From an uncultured Bacteroidia bacterium (GTDB lineage Bacteria; Bacteroidota; Bacteroidia; Bacteroidales; UBA932), in the NCBI GenBank assembly GCA_902785575.1, contig CACZZF010000003.1:62001-126000 (forward strand): a stretch of DNA of 64,000 nt, given 5' to 3'. The position numbers and the translations under genes are program-made. Every line of letters starts with the position of its first letter. Positions within the stretch are counted from its first letter, which is position 1. The notes beneath the pieces are model-generated. The model had not been told where the DNA came from. It did no database searches and saw only the letters and a list, made by a program, of their open reading frames with translations. Positions 35,019 through 41,873 of the stretch are shown one piece after another.

Positions 35019-36614
35019 ATGAAACAGACACCTTTAGCGCTATCAGGAGCTTTCTTGCTCGCCTCCTTGCCGGGAAGCCTCCTGTCCGGGGAAGCCAACG
35101 CCCAGGAAAAGAACGAATCCAAGAGGCTTAATATCATCCACATAATGACTGATGACCATGCGTTCCAGGCAATCAGCGCCTATGGTCATCCCTTAAGCCA
35201 GCAGGCCCCTACCCCGAACATGGACCGGCTCGCCAGGGAAGGAATTCGTTTCGACAGAGCTTATGTGGAGAACTCCCTGTCCACCCCTAGCCGCGCCTGC
35301 CTGATGACCGGGCTTTACAGCCACCAGAATGGTCAGAGGACCCTCGGGAGGGGTATTGATACTACGAAAGTCTTTGTCTCGGAGCTTCTCCAACAGGGAG
35401 GCTACCAGACAGCGATGATCGGGAAATGGCACATGCAGTGCGAGCCGAAAGGTTTCGATTATTTCTACGTTTTCCGTGGCCAGGGAGAATATTATAATCC
35501 TGTGCTTAAGAGCCACCTCTCCGACGGTAAGTATCTCCGCGAGGAAGGCTATGCCACGAATCTGGTCACGAAACACGCCATAGATTTCCTCGAACAGCGG
35601 GATCCTGACAAACCTTTCTGCCTCTATGTCCACCACAAGGCACCCCACCGCAACTGGATGCCGGACATCAAGTATCTGGACTTGTATGAGGATGTGACAT
35701 TCCCGCTCCCGGAAACCTTCCATGACGATTATTCAGGAAAGGGCGAGGCCGCCAGGGAGCAACTGATGACCATCGACAAAGACATGACTATGATCTATGA
35801 TCTGAAAGTCGAGGAACTTGATGAGGAACCCACCAGGGCCCGGCACCCGAAGAGCATGTTGGAAAGCGGCCTCGCAAGGATGGATCCTGAGACAAGAGCC
35901 AAATGGGAAGCCGCTTACGGTCCTAAGAATAGGGCCTTCCTAGAGAGCGGACTTGAGGGCGAGGCACTCCTGGAATGGAAGTTCCAGCGCTATGTCAAAG
36001 ACTATCTCCGCGTCATCCGCTCGGTGGATGATTCAGTCGGAGAGATTCTGGATTATCTTGACTCGCACGGACTTGCTGACAACACAATCGTGGTCTACAC
36101 CTCCGACCAAGGCTTCTACATGGGTGAGCACGGCTGGTTCGACAAGAGATTCATGTACGAGGAATCCTTCAGGACACCTCTGATCATCCGCTATCCCGGC
36201 GGACAGGCAGGAAAGGTCTCCAACGCTTTTATTCAGAATATTGATTTCGCTCCCACCTATCTCGATGTGGCTGGAGTAAATGCCCCTGAGGAAATGTCCG
36301 GCCTGTCCCTCCTTCCTGTCATCAAGAAGGGTGGCAAGGAGCCTTGCAAGTGGAGGAAATACATGTATTACCACTACTATGACCTTCCTTCCGAACACAA
36401 TGTCCTCAAGCATGACGGAGTCTCCGACAAGAGGTATAAGCTGATCCACTTCTACGGCGGGGCTGAAGGAGATTATTCCGAATTCTACGACATCAGGAAA
36501 GATCCCACCGAGATGAAGAACCTGTACGGCGAGAAACGGTACAAGAGACGTATCGCCCGCCTGCAGAAGCAGCTGGACAAGTTCCGGACAGAGCTTGCTG
36601 TTGACGAGTATTAG
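35019..36614 (+). CDS. Ser-type formylglycine sulfatase (exported)
   Basis: From ATG 35019 the precursor has 531 residues with a signal peptide ending near ANAQ. The S1-family sulfatase fold is clear: metal-binding IMTDDHAF, the active-site motif S-T-P-S-R starting at Ser88, IGKWHM, HHKAPHRNW and YTSDQGFYMGEHGWFDKRFMYEE. The Ser-type motif means the nucleophile must be oxidised to formylglycine by an anaerobic sulfatase-maturing enzyme, which is not in this window. Substrate class is not clear; these are usually glycan sulfatases of the periplasm. An upstream TTG (35004) lies in the terminator edge and is rejected. A thioredoxin-like lipoprotein gene follows after 18 bp. Confidence 0.9.
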   Translation: MKQTPLALSGAFLLASLPGSLLSGEANAQEKNESKRLNIIHIMTDDHAFQAISAYGHPLSQQAPTPNMDRLAREGIRFDRAYVENSLSTPSRACLMTGLYSHQNGQRTLGRGIDTTKVFVSELLQQGGYQTAMIGKWHMQCEPKGFDYFYVFRGQGEYYNPVLKSHLSDGKYLREEGYATNLVTKHAIDFLEQRDPDKPFCLYVHHKAPHRNWMPDIKYLDLYEDVTFPLPETFHDDYSGKGEAAREQLMTIDKDMTMIYDLKVEELDEEPTRARHPKSMLESGLARMDPETRAKWEAAYGPKNRAFLESGLEGEALLEWKFQRYVKDYLRVIRSVDDSVGEILDYLDSHGLADNTIVVYTSDQGFYMGEHGWFDKRFMYEESFRTPLIIRYPGGQAGKVSNAFIQNIDFAPTYLDVAGVNAPEEMSGLSLLPVIKKGGKEPCKWRKYMYYHYYDLPSEHNVLKHDGVSDKRYKLIHFYGGAEGDYSEFYDIRKDPTEMKNLYGEKRYKRRIARLQKQLDKFRTELAVDEY

Positions 36615-36632
36615 TATTAAATAAAACGGACA

Positions 36633-37214
36633 ATGAAAAAGCAAACCCTCATCACTGCCGTGTGCGCCTTGCTGATTGTAGCCACACCAGTATTTAGTTC
36701 TTGTAAAAGGACCCCTAAAAAGACCGCTGAAGAGCCTGCGGTAGAACAAGCCGCTGAGGAAGACCTCGACGCCCAGTATGCGAAGGATTTGCTTGCGAAA
36801 GGCACGGCAGCTCCAGACTTCACTCTTAAGACTCCTGATGGCAAGGACGTGTCTCTTAAGGACTTCCAAGGAAAATATGTGGTCCTGGACTTCTGGGCCT
36901 CATGGTGCCCGGACTGCCGGAAGGACGCTCCTGAAGTTAAATCTTTATGGGAGAAATACGGTGACAAGGTCGCTTTCGTCGGGGTGTCATTCGACACCGA
37001 GAAGGAGAAATGGGCCGATTACATCAATGAGAACGGATTGGGTTGGTGCCACGTGAGTCCTCTCGCCAAATGGAAAGAGACCCAGGTCTCGCAGGATTAC
37101 AAGGTCAACTGGATTCCCTCGATGTACATAATCGACCCGGAGGGCAAGGTTGTCTTAGGCACCGTGATGATCGACAAGCTGGCCAAAGAGCTTGAGGCTG
37201 TAGCTGGCAAGTAG
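36633..37214 (+). CDS. TlpA/ResA-like thioredoxin-fold lipoprotein
   Basis: The 193-residue precursor has a lipobox ending in a Cys near residue 24 (VFSSC) and an acidic, Glu/Ala-rich spacer. The redox domain holds FWASWCPDCRKDAP with the active pair Cys92 and Cys95, then GVSFDTEKEKW and the cis-Pro segment NWIPSMYIID. This AhpC/TSA-Redoxin family acts as periplasmic thiol-disulfide reductase. It lies between a sulfatase and a sugar symporter on the same strand. A role in cytochrome maturation with ResB-CcsA is possible but not supported by position. Confidence 0.88.
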   Translation: MKKQTLITAVCALLIVATPVFSSCKRTPKKTAEEPAVEQAAEEDLDAQYAKDLLAKGTAAPDFTLKTPDGKDVSLKDFQGKYVVLDFWASWCPDCRKDAPEVKSLWEKYGDKVAFVGVSFDTEKEKWADYINENGLGWCHVSPLAKWKETQVSQDYKVNWIPSMYIIDPEGKVVLGTVMIDKLAKELEAVAGK

Positions 37215-37234
37215 CGTTTTTTTCCGGAATAATT

Positions 37235-38578
37235 ATGGCCAAGCTTTCAGAGAAAATCGGATATGCTCTTGGGGATGCCGCCGCTGGCGGAATCACCTGG
37301 AAGGTGATGTCGATCGCGTTCCCCTTGTTTTTCACCAATATTTTCGGGCTCACTGTGGCCGACACAGCCACCCTTATGCTTATAGCCCGCCTGTTCGATG
37401 TCGTGACAGACCCGATGATGGGCGCGCTGGCCGACCGGACACAGTCCCGCTGGGGCACCTACCGCCCATGGCTCATATTTGGAGCGATACCGCTCGGCGT
37501 GATCTTCGCCCTACTGCTCTACACGCCGGATTTCGGGCCTGTGGGCAAGCGTATTTACGCATATTCGATGTATCTGCTGATGATGGCCGTCTACACCGCC
37601 GTGAACGTGCCGTATGGCTCACTCCTCGGCGTTATGACCGCTGATGACAACGAGAAGAACGAGTTTTCGTCCTACAGGATGGTGGGAGCCTATGCGATGG
37701 GCTTCGTCACCCTGCTCTCATTCCCCTACCTGCAGAAAATGGTGGGCGGTACTCCAGCCCACCAATATGCTGTCCTGGGAGCCATACTTGGAGGTGTCGC
37801 AGCGTTAGGCACCCTGGCTTGCGGCCTTCTCACAAAAGAGCGCCTGAAGCCCATCAGGGCGGAGAGATTCTCCTTCAAGCCTTTCGCGGACCTGTTCCGC
37901 AACAAGCCTTGGATATACCTCACGCTTATCGGCATCTGCACCAACTTCTTCAACGGATTCCGCTATGCCGTGGCCGGTTATCTCCTCGAATATTGCCTCC
38001 ACGGAGATGTCACTGTCTCGGGGCTCATCATCAACTACACGGTGTTCATGACCTTCGGCGAGGTGACTTGTATGATATTCGGAGGTCTGTCCCCGAAGTT
38101 CACGAAATGGGTAGGATCCAAGCGCAAGGCCTTCAATTGGGCCGCTATCATCTGTGTGGTGACTTCGATCGCTTTCTTCTTCATCCCGATGGATCCGAAA
38201 TACATCTGGTTGATGGTGGCGATGGTCATCCTAACCTCAATCGGTATCGGCATTTACTCTCCGCTGCTGTGGTCCATGTACGCTGACGTGGCGGATTACG
38301 CCACCGAGAAGAACGGGACCTCATCCACTGGTCTTATATTCTCCTCAGGGACAATGGCTCAGAAGTTCGGGTCAGCTATTTCCGGTGCGCTTGTGGCGAT
38401 GCTTCTCGGCTTGTCAGGCTTTATCTCAGGATCCGATCCGGCCACCGGACAGACGGTTGTAACCATCACGAACGAGGCTTCGGTCCAGCAAATGATTTGG
38501 GCTCTGTTCTCGCTCTTCCCCGCCGCAATAGCCTTGCTGATCGTACTGTTGCTGAAGCTTTATCCTATCAAGAAATAA
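37235..38578 (+). CDS. GPH-family sugar:cation symporter (MFS)
   Basis: The 447-residue, 12-span transporter belongs to the glycoside-pentoside-hexuronide group, shown by LFDVVTDPMMGALADRTQSRWGTYRPW near span 2-3 and NVPYGSLLGVMTAD. It should import a sugar or small glycoside with sodium or protons. It is directly followed by a broken GH43-like gene and lies 2 kb from the mannan locus, which has no inner-membrane importer of its own. Import of mannobiose is an attractive inference, since GPH members serve that role in known mannan clusters. Confidence 0.88.
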   Translation: MAKLSEKIGYALGDAAAGGITWKVMSIAFPLFFTNIFGLTVADTATLMLIARLFDVVTDPMMGALADRTQSRWGTYRPWLIFGAIPLGVIFALLLYTPDFGPVGKRIYAYSMYLLMMAVYTAVNVPYGSLLGVMTADDNEKNEFSSYRMVGAYAMGFVTLLSFPYLQKMVGGTPAHQYAVLGAILGGVAALGTLACGLLTKERLKPIRAERFSFKPFADLFRNKPWIYLTLIGICTNFFNGFRYAVAGYLLEYCLHGDVTVSGLIINYTVFMTFGEVTCMIFGGLSPKFTKWVGSKRKAFNWAAIICVVTSIAFFFIPMDPKYIWLMVAMVILTSIGIGIYSPLLWSMYADVADYATEKNGTSSTGLIFSSGTMAQKFGSAISGALVAMLLGLSGFISGSDPATGQTVVTITNEASVQQMIWALFSLFPAAIALLIVLLLKLYPIKK

Positions 38579-39295
38579 TTGATAAAGAGACTATTGCAAA
38601 TAACGTTGGCGGTAATGCTAATGGCCTGCTCAAAAACGGGTGGGCCATTTCTTTCCGCTATCGATAGTCCAAGGCTGTTCGCAGGCAACGACACCCTGGC
38701 GTTTAGGGATCCTGCCGCCATTTACGAGAATGGGGTATTCCATCTGTATTTCTCACTAGTTCGGATTGAGAATGACAGTATCTTCAGTTATGTGGCCACA
38801 TCAACCAGCGTTAACCTGAAGGATTGGACGGAGCCCAGGATATTGACCGAGAGAGACCAGAACCTGGATTATTCAAGCCCAGGGAACGTGATACGCTTCG
38901 GAGGCAGGATGATTGACCCATATCTCATCGAGGATAAGGATGAGCCGGGAAAATAGTGGTGCTTCTACAAGCAGAATGGGGTGAGCAACTCATGGTCCCG
39001 TGACCTCGTAAACTGGACCTTTGACAAAAATATCCAGGGAGGAGAGAACGTTTGCGTCCTGAGGGATGACGACGGATCTTTAATCACGCTCGGCCAAAGC
39101 GAATGGGAATGGGCAGCGGGCCGGCTCACTGCCGGATTCGTACTGGATTGCAGATCAATACCTTCCGTATGGAAATATATAATGTTCTTCCACGGCTCGG
39201 GTCCCCTGACGGAGACCGAGGGCTATTTCGATAAAAACAGTTCTATCGGAATAGCCTGGAGCGACGACCTGCAGTCCTGGGCCTGGCCAGATTAG
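38579..39295 (+). pseudogene. GH43/GH32-like five-bladed propeller lipoprotein, disrupted
   Basis: A TTG directly after the symporter stop begins MIKRLLQITLAVMLMACSK, a lipoprotein signal. The product then shows FRDPAAIYENGVFHLYFS and MIDPYLIED, typical of GH43-like propellers. An in-frame TAG at 38954-38956 interrupts it. The same frame continues as WCFYKQNGVSNSWSRDLVNW to 39295, so a single TGG-to-TAG change would explain the stop. The downstream part also seems to lack about 25 residues between VLRDDDG and SLITLGQ, compared with the usual spacing of blade motifs. The remaining end GIAWSDDLQSWAWPD looks natural. It is probably an inactive former partner of the symporter. Confidence 0.75.
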
Positions 39296-39351
39296 CAATC
39301 TCTTTATCATCTAAATAGATAAAGGACAATATCATCTCAGATTTTGTCATA

Positions 39352-39406
39352 TGTTCAAAATTCACTAACTGTTCAAAAAAAATGAACATCTATATAAAAA
39401 TGAACA
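39352..39406. promoter_or_regulatory. symmetric four-half-site operator
   Basis: TGTTCA occurs at 39352-39357 and 39370-39375, and its complement TGAACA at 39383-39388 and 39401-39406. The gaps are 12, 7 and 12 bp, so the whole 55-bp block is exactly symmetric about 39379. This spacing fits two dimers of a helix-turn-helix protein. It lies about 125 bp before the Fic start, and no gene overlaps it. Confidence 0.7.
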
Positions 39407-39453
39407 TTTCAGTGCAGAAATAACTACCGACATTAACCTTGAATCAATAAGAA

Positions 39454-39500
39454 GGTAGGAAGAAAAAGTAGGGAGAAAAAACCAAAAAGTAGGAAGAAAA
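39454..39500 (+). repeat. three AGTAGGRAGAAAA repeats before the Fic gene
   Basis: Copies lie at 39454-39466 (first base G), 39467-39479 and 39488-39500, with start spacings of 13 and 21 bp. They cover the place where a -33 element would be, just upstream of the -7 box at 39504. The same 13-mer is found three times inside the Fic gene. Confidence 0.8.
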
Positions 39501-39503
39501 TCC

Positions 39504-39511
39504 TATCTTTG
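39504..39511 (+). promoter_or_regulatory. -7 box for the Fic gene
   Basis: TATCTTTG fits TAnnTTTG and lies 19 bp before the ATG. No TTTG is at -33; the AGTAGGRAGAAAA repeats occupy that region. The 39296-39530 gap thus holds this box, the repeats and the four-half-site operator, and no gene. Confidence 0.6.
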
Positions 39512-39530
39512 CACCGAAAATGACAAGATC

Positions 39531-40541
39531 ATGGCAAAGGTAGATCAACTAATCGCACTATTGGAGCGCTATAAACGTTTGGGCATTGACTCGCAAATAG
39601 ACTACGAGAAGTTCTACCTATACTCGATCATAACCCACTCTACCGCGATCGAGGGTTCTACCGTGACCGAAATAGAGAATCAGTTGCTTTTCGATGAAGG
39701 TATTTCAGCCAAAGGCAAAACCATCGTGGAACAGATGATGAATCTGGATCTCAAGATGGCTTATGAAGAGAGCATTAGGCTTGCCAAGCAGCATTCTATA
39801 ATCACTGTCGAGCTATTGAAGAGCCTTTCACGACTTCTCATGAAAAACACGGGAGCAGCCTATAAAACAGCGTTGGGAGAGTTTTCTTCTTCCAATGGCG
39901 ATCTAAGGTTGGTGAATGTGACAGCTGGAGCTGGTGGGAAATCATATTTGAGCTACCAAAAAGTACCAACCCGACTGCAGGAATTCTGCGATTGGCTAAA
40001 TGAAAAAAGGTCAATTCCAATGTCTGTCGCAGAACGCTATGATCTTAGCTTCGAGGCCCATTATCGGCTTGTTACTATCCACCCATGGGTGGACGGCAAC
40101 GGGAGGATGGCCAGGCTTATCATGAACCATATCCAATTCGAGTTTGGTCTCATTCCGTCCAAAGTACTTAAAGAGGACAAAGGAGATTATATCAATGCCA
40201 TTATACAAACACGCGAGACAGAAAGCCTCTCTCCTTTCCTGGACTTCATGACCGAAGAAATGATCAAGTTACTTACCTCAGACATAAAGTCTTACCTCGA
40301 ATCAATTGAAGGGAGTAGGGAGAAAACTACGGAAAGTAGGGAGAAAAATCTTAAAAGTAGGGAGAAAATCTTATCTCTCCTCAAAGAGCATCCGGAATAT
40401 TCGGCAAGAAAATTGGCCGTAGAAATCGGCATAACAGCAAAGGCTGTCGAGAAGCATCTCGCCAAGCTCAAAGCCGAAGGCCTGATCCAGCGTGTAGGCC
40501 CCGACAAAGGCGGCCGCTGGATTCTGTTTTCTGAAACATAA
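39531..40541 (+). CDS. Fic-domain protein with C-terminal winged helix
   Basis: The 336-residue cytoplasmic protein has the Fic AMP-transferase loop HPWVDGNGR starting at His184, matching HxFx[D/E]GNGR with Trp for Phe. Its N-terminus contains STAIEGS, which fits the inhibitory [S/T]xxxE[G/N] helix of class II Fic proteins, so activity is probably self-restrained. After residue 258 come three seven-residue repeats (each with SREK) and then a winged helix-turn-helix (SARKLAVEIGITAKAVEKHLAKLKAEGLI). This architecture suggests a DNA-binding regulator that may control its own promoter. Targets of AMPylation are unknown. The gene runs toward the mannan operon and ends 9 bp from it. Confidence 0.88.
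   Translation: MAKVDQLIALLERYKRLGIDSQIDYEKFYLYSIITHSTAIEGSTVTEIENQLLFDEGISAKGKTIVEQMMNLDLKMAYEESIRLAKQHSIITVELLKSLSRLLMKNTGAAYKTALGEFSSSNGDLRLVNVTAGAGGKSYLSYQKVPTRLQEFCDWLNEKRSIPMSVAERYDLSFEAHYRLVTIHPWVDGNGRMARLIMNHIQFEFGLIPSKVLKEDKGDYINAIIQTRETESLSPFLDFMTEEMIKLLTSDIKSYLESIEGSREKTTESREKNLKSREKILSLLKEHPEYSARKLAVEIGITAKAVEKHLAKLKAEGLIQRVGPDKGGRWILFSET
40314..40368 (+). repeat. three 21-bp-spaced AGTAGGGAGAAAA repeats within the Fic gene
   Basis: Identical 13-mers start at 40314, 40335 and 40356, exactly 21 bp apart, and encode the SREK units of the linker. The third copy extends its likeness to the promoter: AAAAGTAGG-R-AGAAAATC-Y-TATCT is shared with 39486-39508, including the start of the -7 box. 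Confidence 0.85.
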
Positions 40542-40550
40542 AGACCGGAA

Positions 40551-41870
40551 TCAATACAGATCGATCTTCAACGCTTCGAGGCACATGCGGGCGTTGTGGT
40601 AGGGGCACTTCCAGAAGCCGGCTTTAGGGTTGTCCAAATCCGGAGTCACTCCGTCCGCCAAAGTACCCCAATACCATTCGCCTGCAGAGCGTAGCGGCAA
40701 GGGTGCCGCAGGCGAGCATTTACCCGGATAGGGCGCGGAGCGCAGCGAGACGGCGGCAGCCCTTGCCGCTACATCAGAATCAGATTCTTCGCTTCGCCCT
40801 TCGACAAGCTCAGGGCTCCGCTCAGAATGACAGAGGAGATGGGTCTTGATCCAGTTCCAGCAGGAGAGGGCCCTTGGAAGTCCGTCAGGATCGGAGTGAT
40901 ACTTAGAAAGCCATAGGTTGCCTACGACAGTCTCAGCCTGGACCCACCACTGACGGGAAAGGTCCTTTGATCCATCGAGCAACAACTCATACATCATAGA
41001 ACCGTCAGGAAGGAGTCCCTCGTTCCCGGCGATACCGAGTTTCCGGCAATATGGCCTCACATATTCAATGAGAGAAGGATCACCTGTGGCAAAAGCGCAT
41101 TCCAACAAGAGCCATGAGGTCTCGATGTCATGGCCATAAGAGACAGCTCCGGGAATAACAGTCCAATCCCTTGTGAAATACAAATGAAGGTGCCCCTCCG
41201 GAGACATGATCTTCTCACACATCAGATTAACGAGGCTGATCAACTTCACCTTGAGAGCCGGATCAGGCCAAACCTGGTAAAGGTTGGCGTAGGCTTCCAG
41301 CAGATGAAGGTGGGAATTCATCGTCTTGTCAGCGTTGATGTCATGGGCAGAGAGAGACATATCCTCCAGCGGAGAGAAGTCTCTGGCCAAAGCTTCGCCA
41401 TAGCCTCCATTATCATGGTCAGCGAATCTTGTTTCTATGATATTGAACAGATTCTCAGCCACTTCCAGATCGGCCTTGTCAGATGTGACCTTATAAAGCT
41501 CACTGAAAGCGTAGATGGCGAAAGCCTGGGAATAAAGCTGTTTCTTTGTGTCTATAGGAGTGCCATCAGCAGATACGCTCCAGAACACTCCCCCATTCTC
41601 CTTATCGATATTATTCGAGACGAACCAGTCCCGGGCATGCAGAGCGGCTAAAAGGTATTCCTGTTTTCCGAGAGCCTTATAAGCGGCGGCAAAAGTCCAG
41701 ATGATCCTGGCGTTAAGGATCTCCCCTCTCGGAGCGTCTTTGAGGACGGCGCCATCGGAAGTCACCTCCCCGTAGAAACCACCTTCGGGATCACAAAGAG
41801 CGAGCCAGAAGGGCAGGATATCCCCTTCCAGCTCGTCCTTAATTTCCTCACGGAATCTTAAAAGATCCAT
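40551..41870 (-). CDS. mannobiose/cellobiose 2-epimerase (AGE family) with in-frame insert
   Basis: The 439-residue cytoplasmic protein is an N-acylglucosamine 2-epimerase-fold enzyme of the cellobiose/mannobiose 2-epimerase type. Catalytic-site segments are KTMNSHLHLLEAY, VSYGHDIETSWLL and WWVQAETVVGN, plus the C-terminal GEWYWGTL and FWKCPYHNARMCLE. It would turn beta-1,4-mannobiose into mannosylglucose for the GH130 enzyme in the same operon. Between NWIKTH and GEWYWG about 49 extra residues are present (about 347-395), encoded by repeat DNA at 40685-40840. The insert sits in a loop before the last catalytic helix, so activity is possible but not certain. Normal members are about 390 residues, which fits the difference. 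It is the last gene of the operon. Confidence 0.87.
   Translation of the reverse strand: MDLLRFREEIKDELEGDILPFWLALCDPEGGFYGEVTSDGAVLKDAPRGEILNARIIWTFAAAYKALGKQEYLLAALHARDWFVSNNIDKENGGVFWSVSADGTPIDTKKQLYSQAFAIYAFSELYKVTSDKADLEVAENLFNIIETRFADHDNGGYGEALARDFSPLEDMSLSAHDINADKTMNSHLHLLEAYANLYQVWPDPALKVKLISLVNLMCEKIMSPEGHLHLYFTRDWTVIPGAVSYGHDIETSWLLLECAFATGDPSLIEYVRPYCRKLGIAGNEGLLPDGSMMYELLLDGSKDLSRQWWVQAETVVGNLWLSKYHSDPDGLPRALSCWNWIKTHLLCHSERSPELVEGRSEESDSDVAARAAAVSLRSAPYPGKCSPAAPLPLRSAGEWYWGTLADGVTPDLDNPKAGFWKCPYHNARMCLEALKIDLY
40685..40840. repeat. composite repeat element inserted in the epimerase gene
   Basis: Two modules lie side by side. The first is bounded by inverted arms at 40691-40709 (GTAGCGGCAAGGGTGCCGC) and 40753-40772, which differ by one base insertion. 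The second, about 40784-40832, reads on the minus strand as TGTCATTCTGAGCGGAGC... and encodes CHSERSPELVEGRSEE. Sequences of this second type are widespread dispersed repeats in bacterial genomes. The total length keeps the frame. Confidence 0.75.
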
Positions 41871-41873
41871 GGC

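Noticed and set aside
38954-38956. In-frame TAG read as pyrrolysine or another recoded amino acid
   Set aside because: No recoding machinery or downstream structure is visible, the alignment position suits Trp (TGG), and a separate gap in the downstream part also suggests decay.
39454-39500. Small CRISPR-like array before the Fic gene
   Set aside because: Units are 13 bp with no unique spacers of constant length and no cas genes nearby; they fit protein-binding repeats better.
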